Shown in pieces: positions 1-5,700 of a stretch of 8,120 nt of DNA (position 1 is the first letter of the stretch; each line of letters begins with the position of its first letter). A program made the translations under genes and the position numbers. The stretch is from positions 1 to 8,120 of the forward strand of contig CAZYBG010000121.1 in assembly GCA_964645155.1 (NCBI GenBank). Direction: 5' to 3'. Origin of the DNA: CAZYBG01 sp964645155. GTDB taxonomy: Bacteria; Pseudomonadota; Alphaproteobacteria; Rhodobacterales; Rhodobacteraceae. Under the pieces are notes generated by a model. It ran no database searches and was not told where the DNA came from. It saw only the letters and a program-made list of their open reading frames with translations.

Positions 1-451
1 GGGCGCGGCCGAGCCGGGCGAGATCGTCCATGCCGACGGCAGGGTTCTGGGCACCCATCCCGGCGTGATCCACTTCACCGTGGGCCAGCGCCGCGGCCTC
101 GGCATCGGCGGCCTCGACGAGCCGCTCTATGTCGTGCGGCTCGACGTCGACGCGCGCCGCCTGGTCGTCGGCCCGAAGGCGATGCTCTCGACCCGGATCG
201 TGCCGCTGCGCGAGGTCAACTGGCTGGGCGACGGCGCCTTCGACAGCGCGGCCGAGCGCCCGGTCTCGGTCCGCGTCCGCTCCACCCGGCCGCCGCGCGA
301 GGCGATCCTGCGCCCGCTGTCGCCGACCGAGGCGGAGGTCGAGCTGATCGCCCCCGAGGAGGGCGTGAGCCCGGGCCAGGCCTGCGTCTTCTACGAGACC
401 GGCGGCAGCCGGGTGCTGGGCGGCGGCTGGATCTGGCGCGGGCGCAGCTGA
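1..451 (+). CDS. mnmA: tRNA-specific 2-thiouridylase MnmA (C-terminal part, 5' truncated by window edge)
   Basis: This is the last ~149 codons of MnmA, the cytoplasmic ATP-dependent enzyme that puts sulfur on U34 of Lys, Glu and Gln tRNAs, taking it from a persulfide relay. The frame is open from base 2 to the TGA at 449-451. The stretch HPGVIHFTVGQRRGLGIGG is the hallmark of the family just before the C-terminal beta-barrel. It is followed by YVVRLD, the barrel segment RVRSTRPP, and the usual ending PGQACVFYETGGSRVLGGGWI. The N-terminal PP-loop ATPase domain and both catalytic cysteines lie upstream of the window, so they cannot be checked. The ATG/GTG codons inside this stretch are internal, not starts. 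A 67-base gap separates it from the permease gene on the same strand. Identification is firm from the GQRRGLGIGG block and the ending. Confidence 0.95.
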   Translation, partial: GAAEPGEIVHADGRVLGTHPGVIHFTVGQRRGLGIGGLDEPLYVVRLDVDARRLVVGPKAMLSTRIVPLREVNWLGDGAFDSAAERPVSVRVRSTRPPREAILRPLSPTEAEVELIAPEEGVSPGQACVFYETGGSRVLGGGWIWRGRS

Positions 452-472
452 CGCCCGCGCGCCTTTACTCCG

Positions 473-484
473 CCGGCCGGCCGG
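473..484. repeat. 12-bp perfect palindrome in the mnmA-permease gap
   Basis: CCGGCCGGCCGG reads the same on both strands and is the only structured element in the 67-base gap after mnmA. There is no T-run beside it, so it is not a convincing terminator. It may simply reflect GC-rich composition. Confidence 0.35.
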
Positions 485-518
485 GCGAAGAGGGGCGGCT
501 GTCCGACGGAGCCCTCCC

Positions 519-1403
519 ATGCCACCCGAGTCCCGCCCGCTCCACGCCGCGCTGTGGATGACTGGCGCCATCGCGTCGTTCACGCTCATGGCGGTGGCGG
601 GCCGCGAGGTGCAGGCCGAGATGAACTCGTTCGAGCTGATGGCCTGGCGGTCGGTCATCGGTCTTGCGATCATCGCCGCGATCCTCTCCCGCCGCGGCTT
701 CGCGCAGGTGCGCTCGGCGGTGCCGGTGCTGCATGTGAAACGCAACCTCTTTCACTTCGCGGGCCAGAACCTCTGGTTCTACGCGCTGACCATCGTGCCC
801 CTCGCGCAGCTGGTGGCGATCGAGTTCACCAACCCGATCTGGGTCGCGCTGCTCGCGCCGTTCCTGCTCGGTGAGCGGTTCACGGCGCGCAAGGCGCTGG
901 TGGCGGCGCTCGGGTTCGCGGGCGTGCTGGTCGTGGCGCGGCCCGGCGCGGCGCCGCTCGACTGGGGGCACCTGGCGGCGCTTGGCGCGGCCGTCGGCTT
1001 CGCGCTCAACACGATCTACACGCGGCGGCTCATGGCCCACGACACGGTCCTCTGCGTGCTGTTCTGGATGACGGCAAGCCAGGCGGTGATGGGCACGCTC
1101 CTCGGCCTTCCGGGCGGCATCCCGGTGCCCTCGGCCGCGGTGCTGCCGTGGCTGATCGTCGTCGCGGTGACCGGGCTGACGGCGCACTACGCGCTGACCT
1201 CGGCGCTCGGCCACGCGCCGGCCACCGTCGTCGCGCCGATGGAGTTCCTGCGCCTGCCGGTCGTCGCCGCGGTCGGCGCGCTGGTCTATGCCGAGCCGCT
1301 GCTGATGAGCGTGTTCGTCGGCGCCGCCATCATCCTCGCGGCGAACCTTCTCAACGTCGCGGGCGAGCGCACCGGCCGCCGCCACACGCCGAGCGCGACC
1401 TGA
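519..1403 (+). CDS. DMT-superfamily (EamA) inner-membrane permease
   Basis: This 294-residue protein has the size and hydrophobic pattern of the drug/metabolite transporter superfamily: ten membrane helices made of two five-helix EamA repeats. The first repeat runs roughly residues 10-140 and contains the conserved stretch ALTIVPLAQLVAIEFTNPIW followed by LLGERFTARKALVAALGFAGVLVV. The second repeat, roughly 148-285, contains ALTSALGHAPATVVAPMEFLRLPVV and ends in hydrophobic AAIILAANLLNVAGE. The basic tail RTGRR should lie in the cytoplasm. EamA proteins export or exchange small metabolites such as amino acids; the substrate cannot be told from sequence. The ATG at 519 is preceded by only a weak purine stretch (GACGGAG, 505-511), so initiation is probably modest or coupled to mnmA transcription. 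The long opposite-strand frame over this gene is a shadow. Confidence 0.9.
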   Translation: MPPESRPLHAALWMTGAIASFTLMAVAGREVQAEMNSFELMAWRSVIGLAIIAAILSRRGFAQVRSAVPVLHVKRNLFHFAGQNLWFYALTIVPLAQLVAIEFTNPIWVALLAPFLLGERFTARKALVAALGFAGVLVVARPGAAPLDWGHLAALGAAVGFALNTIYTRRLMAHDTVLCVLFWMTASQAVMGTLLGLPGGIPVPSAAVLPWLIVVAVTGLTAHYALTSALGHAPATVVAPMEFLRLPVVAAVGALVYAEPLLMSVFVGAAIILAANLLNVAGERTGRRHTPSAT

Positions 1404-1447
1404 GCGCGACACTCGCAAACCGTTTGCCGGTGACGCGACGTCGATAA

Positions 1448-1476
1448 TTGACGGATTCGTGACAGGCGCCGAAAGT
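1448..1476 (+). promoter_or_regulatory. possible promoter for the FadL-like gene
   Basis: The 104-base gap between the permease and the porin is less GC-rich than its surroundings. It contains a good -35-like hexamer TTGACG (1448-1453), with GAAAGT (1471-1476) at 17-base spacing as a poor -10 match. GATAAT (1443-1448) is another possible -10, but lacks a properly spaced -35. A promoter here is plausible because the porin has its own strong ribosome binding site and its own terminator. Confidence 0.3.
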
Positions 1477-1494
1477 CGAGGTGCAACACGAACA

Positions 1495-1503
1495 TGGGGG
1501 AGG
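1495..1503 (+). promoter_or_regulatory. strong Shine-Dalgarno sequence setting the FadL-like start
   Basis: GGGGGAGGA ends 4 bases before the ATG at 1508, with its core GGAGG optimally placed. It selects this ATG over an in-frame GTG at 1481, which would add nine residues ahead of the signal peptide. Confidence 0.8.
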
Positions 1504-1507
1504 ACCG

Positions 1508-2575
1508 ATGAGACGTGTTCTGACAACCGGCGGCGCCGTGGCGCTCAGCGTGGGAAGCGCCTGGGCCGGTGGCGTCGAGCGGTCGACGCAGTCGGTGGCG
1601 ATCCTGTTCGAACAGGGCAGCTACGCCGAGCTGAGCTTCGGCTATTTCGAGCCTGATGTGAGCGGCACAGTCGGCGGTGGCGCCGTCTCCTCCGGCGACA
1701 TGTCGCCGGACTACTTCACCTTCAGCCTCGGCTACAAGCAGGCGCTGACCGAAGACATCGACATCGCGATCATCCTCGACCAGCCGATCGGCGCGGATGT
1801 CGACTATCCCGTGGGCACCGGCTATCCGCTCGCCGGAACGACGGCGGACCTCGAGGCCAACGCGCTGACGGCGCTGCTCCGCTACAAGCTGCCGAACAAC
1901 TTCTCGCTCATCGGCGGCCTGCGCGCCCAGCAGGTCAAGGGCGTCGTCAGCATCCCCTTCGTGGGCGGCTACACGCTGGAGACCAATCGCGATCTCGAAT
2001 ACGGCTATGTCCTCGGCGTCGCCTGGGAAAAGCCCGAGATCGCCGCGCGGGTCGCGCTGACCTACAATTCGGCGATCACGCATGACCTCGACTCGACCGA
2101 GGGTGGCGTCGACACAGGCGGTTTCGAGACCGAGGTGCCCCAATCCGTCAATCTCGAATTCCAGACGGGTATCGCAGCCGATACGTTGCTCTTCGGCTCC
2201 ATCCGCTGGGTCGAGTGGAGCGCGTTTGACATCTCGCCGCCAGCGTATTCTGCATCCTTTGGCTCGCTCGTCTCCTACGACTCGGACCGCATCACCTACA
2301 ACCTCGGGCTTGGCCGGCGCTTCAACGACACATGGTCGGGCGCCGTGACCGTCGGCTACGAGGACTCGAACGGCGACCTGACCGGCAACCTCGGCCCGAC
2401 CGACGGCTTCACCAGCGTCGGCCTTGCCGCCACCTACACCCAGGGCCCGATGAAGGTCACCGGCGGCATCCGCTACGTCGATATCGGCGGAGCGACGACG
2501 AACCCGCCCGTCGGCGGCGTGTTCGAGGACAATTCCGGCTTCGGCTTCGGCTTCCGCGTCGGCTATTCGTTCTGA
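1508..2575 (+). CDS. FadL/OMPP1-family outer-membrane channel protein
   Basis: This 355-residue protein is predicted to be an outer-membrane beta-barrel that takes up long-chain fatty acids or other hydrophobic compounds. Starting at the ATG at 1508, it opens with MRRVL, a hydrophobic core and SAWA, giving a Sec signal peptide with likely cleavage after residue 20. The mature start GGVERSTQSVAILFEQG is typical of FadL-like proteins of rhodobacteria, in which the N-terminal segment forms the plug or hatch. Alternating hydrophobic strands follow, for example YFTFSLGYKQAL, ALTALLRYKL and TYNLGLGRRF. The last residue is Phe in GFRVGYSF, the usual signal for barrel insertion by BAM. It is shorter than E. 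coli FadL (about 420 residues mature), as is common in these relatives. Parts of the 3' half (around 2130-2290) are slightly richer in A/T than neighbouring genes. It is probably a single-gene transcription unit. Confidence 0.85.
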   Translation: MRRVLTTGGAVALSVGSAWAGGVERSTQSVAILFEQGSYAELSFGYFEPDVSGTVGGGAVSSGDMSPDYFTFSLGYKQALTEDIDIAIILDQPIGADVDYPVGTGYPLAGTTADLEANALTALLRYKLPNNFSLIGGLRAQQVKGVVSIPFVGGYTLETNRDLEYGYVLGVAWEKPEIAARVALTYNSAITHDLDSTEGGVDTGGFETEVPQSVNLEFQTGIAADTLLFGSIRWVEWSAFDISPPAYSASFGSLVSYDSDRITYNLGLGRRFNDTWSGAVTVGYEDSNGDLTGNLGPTDGFTSVGLAATYTQGPMKVTGGIRYVDIGGATTNPPVGGVFEDNSGFGFGFRVGYSF

Positions 2576-2600
2576 GCCGCCCTCCAGGCCCAGGACGCCC

Positions 2601-2630
2601 GGGCCCCGCTTCGGCGGGGCCCTTTCGTCT
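2601..2630 (+). terminator. rho-independent terminator after the FadL-like gene
   Basis: GGGCCCCGC (2601-2609) and GCGGGGCCC (2614-2622) form a perfect 9-bp stem closed by a TTCG tetraloop, which is exceptionally stable in RNA. TTTCGTCT follows. It lies 26 bases after the porin stop codon and separates it from aroQ. Confidence 0.9.
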
Positions 2631-2642
2631 GGCGGTCACAGG

Positions 2643-2671
2643 TGGACAAGACCGGCCGGCGGGCATTAACT
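2643..2671 (+). promoter_or_regulatory. probable aroQ promoter
   Basis: TGGACA (2643-2648) matches the sigma-70 -35 consensus in five of six positions. TTAACT (2666-2671) sits 17 bases further on, in the only A/T-rich patch of the gap. The position just after the porin terminator and 30-60 bases before the aroQ start fits. The -10 is weak, and a short GGCGG...CCGCC inverted repeat (2658-2678) overlaps it. Confidence 0.4.
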
Positions 2672-2703
2672 CGCCGCCAGCCGCAACGGAGAGGTGGCGC
2701 GCG

Positions 2704-3141
2704 ATGCAGCCCACGGTCCTGGTCCTGAACGGGCCCAACCTCAACCTTCTCGGCACGCGCGAGCCCGAGGTCTATGGCCGCGCGACGCTGGCCGAGATCG
2801 CGCAGTCCTGCGCCGAGGCGGGCCGCCAGCACGGGCTGCAGGTCGTGTTCCGCCAGACCAATGCCGAGCACGAGATGATCGGCTGGATCCACGAGGCGCG
2901 CGATGCGGCCCGCGCCATCGTCATCAATCCTGCCGCCTGGACCCATACCTCCGTCGCGATCCTCGATGCGCTCAACGCCTTCGAGGGCCCGGTGATCGAG
3001 GTTCACCTGTCGAACATCCACCGTCGCGAGGCGTTCCGGCACCTCTCCTACGTCTCGCTGCGGGCCGACGGGGTGATCGCCGGCATGGGTCCGCAGGGCT
3101 ACGTGCTGGCGCTGGCGCGGGTCGCGCAGCTCGTGGCCTGA
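2704..3141 (+). CDS. aroQ: type II 3-dehydroquinate dehydratase
   Basis: This 145-residue enzyme removes water from 3-dehydroquinate to give 3-dehydroshikimate, the third step of the shikimate pathway; type II enzymes form cytoplasmic dodecamers. All family hallmarks are present. VLNGPNLNLLGTREPEVYG (residues 7-25) carries Arg19 and the catalytic Tyr24. QTNAEHEMIGWIH (51-63) has the conserved Asn/Glu/His. NPAAWTHTS (75-83) carries the substrate-binding Asn75. EVHLSNIHRREAFR (99-112) carries the catalytic His101 and Arg112. Length is normal for the family. The start ATG at 2704 is fixed by the NGPNLN block near the N-terminus and by GGAGAGG at 2688-2694, nine bases upstream. The porin terminator just before it suggests independent transcription. 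In many relatives aroQ precedes the acetyl-CoA carboxylase genes accB/accC; here it does not. Confidence 0.97.
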   Translation: MQPTVLVLNGPNLNLLGTREPEVYGRATLAEIAQSCAEAGRQHGLQVVFRQTNAEHEMIGWIHEARDAARAIVINPAAWTHTSVAILDALNAFEGPVIEVHLSNIHRREAFRHLSYVSLRADGVIAGMGPQGYVLALARVAQLVA

Positions 3142-3186
3142 GCGCCGCGCCCGGCATTTTTCCGCCTGCCCTCCCGAAGCCGTGAG

Positions 3187-3214
3187 TTGACCACGGAATA
3201 GCCCCGGATAGAGC
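3187..3214 (+). promoter_or_regulatory. possible promoter for the 57-residue orphan gene
   Basis: TTGACC (3187-3192) is a five-of-six -35 match, with TAGAGC (3209-3214) 16 bases downstream as a weak -10. It lies in the 138-base gap after aroQ, about 65 bases ahead of the next start codon. Confidence 0.4.
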
Positions 3215-3256
3215 TTCGTAGTCACGGGGTAGCGCCGCGCCAGATGCGCGCGCCCC

Positions 3257-3274
3257 GGAAAGGCAGGAAAGGCA
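3257..3274 (+). repeat. tandem 9-bp duplication creating two Shine-Dalgarno-like sites
   Basis: GGAAAGGCA occurs twice in perfect tandem (3257-3265 and 3266-3274). The second copy places GGAAAGG seven bases before the ATG at 3280 and is the likely ribosome binding site. The first copy is a duplicate 9 bases further away. Confidence 0.7.
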
Positions 3275-3279
3275 GCACG

Positions 3280-3453
3280 ATGGATCGGTTCCCCCAGGAA
3301 ACCCAGCAGCCGCAGCAGGCGGCGTCGCAGGACCGCGCGCCGCGGTCGGCCTACGAGGCCGACCCCCCGCAGGCCGCGCCCCGCCGGGCCACGCCCGCGG
3401 CGGCCAACCAGCCCGAGACGGCACCGAAGTTCACCGACTGGGCCAGCATCTGA
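3280..3453 (+). CDS. small Pro/Gln/Ala-rich hypothetical protein
   Basis: This predicted protein of 57 residues is not recognised. It begins MDRFPQETQQ, is rich in Pro, Gln, Ala and Arg, has no hydrophobic segment, no signal peptide and no Cys, and looks intrinsically disordered throughout until a more ordered-looking end, FTDWASI. The ATG at 3280 is chosen because GGAAAGG lies seven bases upstream. An in-frame ATG at 3244 would add twelve basic residues and has no ribosome binding site. A promoter-like pair lies upstream. Evidence that it is real: a good ribosome binding site, GC-rich third positions and a clean position between two genes on the same strand. Against: low complexity and no known family. 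The stop codon lies inside an 11-bp tandem repeat, so the reading-frame end may have been reshaped by slippage. Confidence 0.6.
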   Translation: MDRFPQETQQPQQAASQDRAPRSAYEADPPQAAPRRATPAAANQPETAPKFTDWASI

Positions 3454-3475
3454 CGAGCATCTGACCAGCATCTGA
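3443..3475 (+). repeat. three tandem 11-bp repeats with TGA stops in all three frames
   Basis: CCAGCATCTGA (3443-3453), CGAGCATCTGA (3454-3464) and CCAGCATCTGA (3465-3475) differ at one base only. Each unit ends in TGA, and because 11 is not a multiple of three, the three TGAs fall in the three different plus-strand frames. The first is the stop of the 57-residue gene. Confidence 0.85.
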
Positions 3476-3524
3476 CACGTCCCGGCCGTTGCGGGTATCG
3501 CCCCGGGCTGCGAGACTGCCGCGC

Positions 3525-3920
3525 ATGGCGACCGCGATCTCGACCATCCGCAATCTCGGCCCCGCGATGGAGGCGGCCTTCGCCCGCGCCGGCATCCGCT
3601 CCGCCGAGGAGTTGCGCAGCCTCGGCGCCGACGAGGCCTACCGGCGGCTTCTGGCGAACGGCGAGCGGCCGCATTTCATCGGCTACTACGTCCTTGTCAT
3701 GGGCCTGCAGGGGCGGCCCTGGAACGACTGCCGGGGCGCCGAGAAGGCCGCGCTGCGGCAGCGGTTCGACACCCTGAAAGCCGCGCACCGCGACGATGAC
3801 CGGTCTGCCCTCGAGGCGGCGCTGGATGCGCTGGGCGTCGTCGCGCCGCGGGCGCGGCCGGCCAGCGGGGCAGCCAGTCGGGCCGGTCAGGCCGCCGGCA
3901 GCCCGCGCCAGAGGACATAG
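3525..3920 (+). CDS. TfoX/Sxy family protein with the C-terminal (TfoX_C) domain only
   Basis: This 131-residue protein carries the TfoX C-terminal domain at about residues 4-85. It has ISTIRNLGPAMEAAFARAGI (the helix-hairpin-helix-like RNLGP motif), then SAEELRSLGADEAYRRLL, then PHFIGYYVLVMGLQGRPWN, which is a conserved block in rhodobacterial members. In Gammaproteobacteria, full-length TfoX/Sxy activates competence genes with CRP. This protein lacks the N-terminal TfoX_N domain, so a role in transformation should not be assumed. Residues after about 95 are Ala/Arg/Gly-rich and probably disordered. The start at 3525 is preferred over a TTG twelve codons earlier because RNLGP then sits near the N-terminus as in relatives; no strong Shine-Dalgarno is seen. 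The gene's last 34 bases overlap the convergent gene on the other strand. Confidence 0.85.
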   Translation: MATAISTIRNLGPAMEAAFARAGIRSAEELRSLGADEAYRRLLANGERPHFIGYYVLVMGLQGRPWNDCRGAEKAALRQRFDTLKAAHRDDDRSALEAALDALGVVAPRARPASGAASRAGQAAGSPRQRT

Positions 3921-4153
3921 GCCGGCACCGGCTTGCGGCTGATGGCAGAGGCGGGGACAAGCTCGCGCCGGAGCGCGTCGAGCGAGCCGAAATCCTCTTC
4001 GAAGAGATGCACCAGTTCGCTGCGGACCACGGCCGGTTCGACTGGCGGCACGGCGACGGGCGCGAGGCGCAGGCTGGCCACGGCGCCGGGCGCCTCCTCG
4101 GTCAGCGCCGCTTTGCGGGTGACTTCCCGCATAAGGCGATTAAGCGATCTCAT
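3887..4153 (-). CDS. hypothetical 88-residue protein, convergent with and overlapping the TfoX_C gene
   Basis: I do not recognise this family. The predicted protein begins MRSLNRLMREVTRKAALTEE, a basic amphipathic-looking helix. A Pro/Val-rich linker follows (APVAVPPVEP, residues 31-40), then an acidic helix-rich part (SELVHLFEEDFGSLDALRREL) and a C-terminal segment ISRKPVPAYVLWRGLPAA. No membrane segment, signal peptide or cysteine is visible, so it is probably cytoplasmic. The start at 4153 is chosen because AGGGGA lies seven bases upstream; an in-frame ATG two codons earlier (4159) is too close to that site. The frame is open further upstream to 4336, but that region looks non-coding. The 3' end overlaps the TfoX_C coding sequence by 34 bases tail-to-tail. 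I regard it as a real gene because of the ribosome binding site and the ordered protein composition. Confidence 0.65.
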   Translation of the reverse strand: MRSLNRLMREVTRKAALTEEAPGAVASLRLAPVAVPPVEPAVVRSELVHLFEEDFGSLDALRRELVPASAISRKPVPAYVLWRGLPAA

Positions 4154-4313
4154 GCACATTTCCCCTGATGGCTTCGAGCGCAGCGATGTGAACGCTAGCA
4201 CAGACGATCCGGGGAGCCAGCGCCGATTGCCGAAAGATTTCCGCATCGGCTGTGCCGACAGGCCGTTGACGCTACTAAACACCTGCACCGGCGGCAGAAA
4301 ACCGGCCTCGGCT
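4154..4313 (-). promoter_or_regulatory. 160-base intergenic region upstream of the 88-residue gene, with candidate -10
   Basis: This gap between the P450 stop and the small gene is less GC-rich than the genes around it. On the minus strand it holds TGTGCTAGCGT about 40 bases before the start codon; TGnnCTAG-type sequences resemble extended -10 elements. A possible -35 (CTGGCT) lies 16 bases before CTAGCG but is a weak match. One copy of GTGAACGCT (4188-4196) overlaps the -10 candidate. No clear terminator for the P450 gene is seen here. Confidence 0.3.
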
Positions 4314-5690
4314 TTACAACTTAACGTTGCGTTCACTGTCCACAGGTTGTGAACGCTCGGTCACCTGGAGCCAGATTCCGTCGCGACCGCGAACAGTGAG
4401 GTGCGCAACCGGAAGTGGCGCCGGTGCGACCGGCACGAATCGAAACGCCCCGACAAGCGTCGCCAGCAGCAAGGTGCCCTCGGCCATCGCGAATCCTGCG
4501 CCCGGGCAGACGCGCGGACCGGCCGAGAACGGCAGATAGGCCGCGCGCGCGCTGTCGCGCGTCTCCGGCCGGCTCCAGCGGCCGGGGTCGAAGGCGTCGG
4601 GCTCGCTCCAGTGCCGCTCGTGCCGGTGCAGGTGCCAGGGCGACAGCACGATCTGCGCGCCCTGCGGCACCGCGCGGTCGCGGAACCGCTCGGGCCGCGC
4701 GGCGGCGCGGACCATCATCGGCACCGGCGGGTAGAGCCGCAGCGCCTCGCGGAACACGTCGCGGGTGAAGCCGAGCCGCGCGAGGTCGGCGAAGGCGGGC
4801 GCCTCGCCCAGCGTGGCGCCCTCGGCCGCCACGCGGTCCTGCGCGGCGGGGTCGGCGGCCAGGAGCCAGAGCGCCCAGGCCAGCGCCGAGGCCGAGGTCT
4901 CGTGCCCGGCCAGGAAGAAGATCGCGACCTGATCGACCATCTCGGCGGTCGCGAAGCGGGTGCCGGTGAGCGGATCGGGCGTCGTCATGATCTTGGTCGC
5001 CAGATCGTCGGGCGCGGTGCCCGCGGCGATCTCGGCCGCCCGCGCCTCGGTCAGCCTTGCGACCAGCGCCCGGATCTCGCGCGCGGTCTGCCGCGTGCGG
5101 CGGCGGTGCAGGCGGGGCATCCAGCGCGGCAGCGGCAGGAAGGCGCCGAGGTTCAGGATCGGCTGGCTGCGCTGATGCGCGCGAAACGCCCGGAACACCG
5201 CCTGCGCCACCGCGCTCTCGATCGGCAGCGAGAAGAGCGTGCGGAAGATCACGTCGGCCGCGGCGTGCGAGGTCTCGGCCTCGACCTCCACCCTGCCGCG
5301 GGGCATCCGCGCCACGGCGGCCCGGGCCGCCTCGAGCATCGCCGGGAACGCCTCGCGCAGCCGGCCGCCCTCGAAGGCGGGGTCGATGATCCGCCGCTGG
5401 CGCTTCCACGCCTCGCCGTTGGTCAGGAACACCGACTGGCCAAGCAGCGGGCGCAGCCCCTCGCCCACCCGGCTGGACTTCGGGAAGTCGTCGGGCCGCT
5501 CCCGGAGCACGAGGTCGACCAGCGCGGGTTCGTTCACCAGGAACGAGCGGAAGAACGGGGTCCGGAACTCGGCCATCCGGGCGCGGTAGAGATGCGCGGG
5601 CTGCGCCGAGAGGATATCGGTGCGGAACAGCCGCAGGTAGCGCAGCAGCGACACGCGCCCGGCGCGCGCGGCGGGTTTCGGCGGGATCAT
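4314..5690 (-). CDS. cytochrome P450
   Basis: This 458-residue haem-thiolate monooxygenase has all core P450 signatures. It has a C-helix WKRQRR (95-100), the I-helix oxygen-activation motif AGHETSAS (261-268), the K-helix ExxR (Glu315-Arg318 in EALRLYPPVP), the FDPGRW meander segment (367-372), and the haem-binding loop FSAGPRVCPG with the axial Cys395. There is no N-terminal membrane anchor, so it is a soluble bacterial-type enzyme. No reductase or ferredoxin domain is fused and none is encoded in the window, so electrons must come from elsewhere. The overall pattern resembles the CYP4/CYP102-like group that often oxidises fatty acyl chains, but the substrate is unknown. The start at 5690 follows an AGGCGGG site and lies 10 bases after the hydrolase stop, so the two are almost certainly co-transcribed; the longer frame adds only low-complexity residues. 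Confidence 0.93.
   Translation of the reverse strand: MIPPKPAARAGRVSLLRYLRLFRTDILSAQPAHLYRARMAEFRTPFFRSFLVNEPALVDLVLRERPDDFPKSSRVGEGLRPLLGQSVFLTNGEAWKRQRRIIDPAFEGGRLREAFPAMLEAARAAVARMPRGRVEVEAETSHAAADVIFRTLFSLPIESAVAQAVFRAFRAHQRSQPILNLGAFLPLPRWMPRLHRRRTRQTAREIRALVARLTEARAAEIAAGTAPDDLATKIMTTPDPLTGTRFATAEMVDQVAIFFLAGHETSASALAWALWLLAADPAAQDRVAAEGATLGEAPAFADLARLGFTRDVFREALRLYPPVPMMVRAAARPERFRDRAVPQGAQIVLSPWHLHRHERHWSEPDAFDPGRWSRPETRDSARAAYLPFSAGPRVCPGAGFAMAEGTLLLATLVGAFRFVPVAPAPLPVAHLTVRGRDGIWLQVTERSQPVDSERNVKL
4329..4356. repeat. 8-bp inverted repeat at the 3' end of the P450 gene
   Basis: GCGTTCAC (4329-4336) and GTGAACGC (4349-4356) are perfect inverted copies separated by 12 bases. They lie within the last codons of the P450 gene, encoding the divergent tail after the conserved fold. 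This could be an RNA hairpin near the end of the message or a two-fold protein-binding site. No T-run follows on the minus strand. Confidence 0.55.
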
Positions 5691-5700
5691 CCGGCCCGCC

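Noticed and set aside
1481..1507. GTG start for the FadL-like protein
   Set aside because: It would place nine hydrophilic residues before the signal peptide. The ATG at 1508 has an ideal ribosome binding site.
465..1526. 353-codon minus-strand frame opposite the permease gene
   Set aside because: Its product is rich in Arg/His/Asp/Glu with no fold-like pattern, as expected from reading a GC-rich gene backwards. The plus-strand frame encodes a clear ten-helix permease.
3142..3160. Possible aroQ terminator ending in ATTTTT
   Set aside because: The T-run is real, but only a 3-bp GCC/GGC stem can be formed before it, which is too short to support a call.
4154..4336. Longer version of the 88-residue gene beginning at 4336
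   Set aside because: The extension has no ribosome binding site, would overlap the P450 gene and covers a region with promoter-like sequence. AGGGGA before 4153 supports the shorter form.
4337..4348. TGTCCACAG resembling a DnaA box
   Set aside because: It differs from the TTATCCACA consensus, stands alone inside the P450 coding region, and no other origin features are present.
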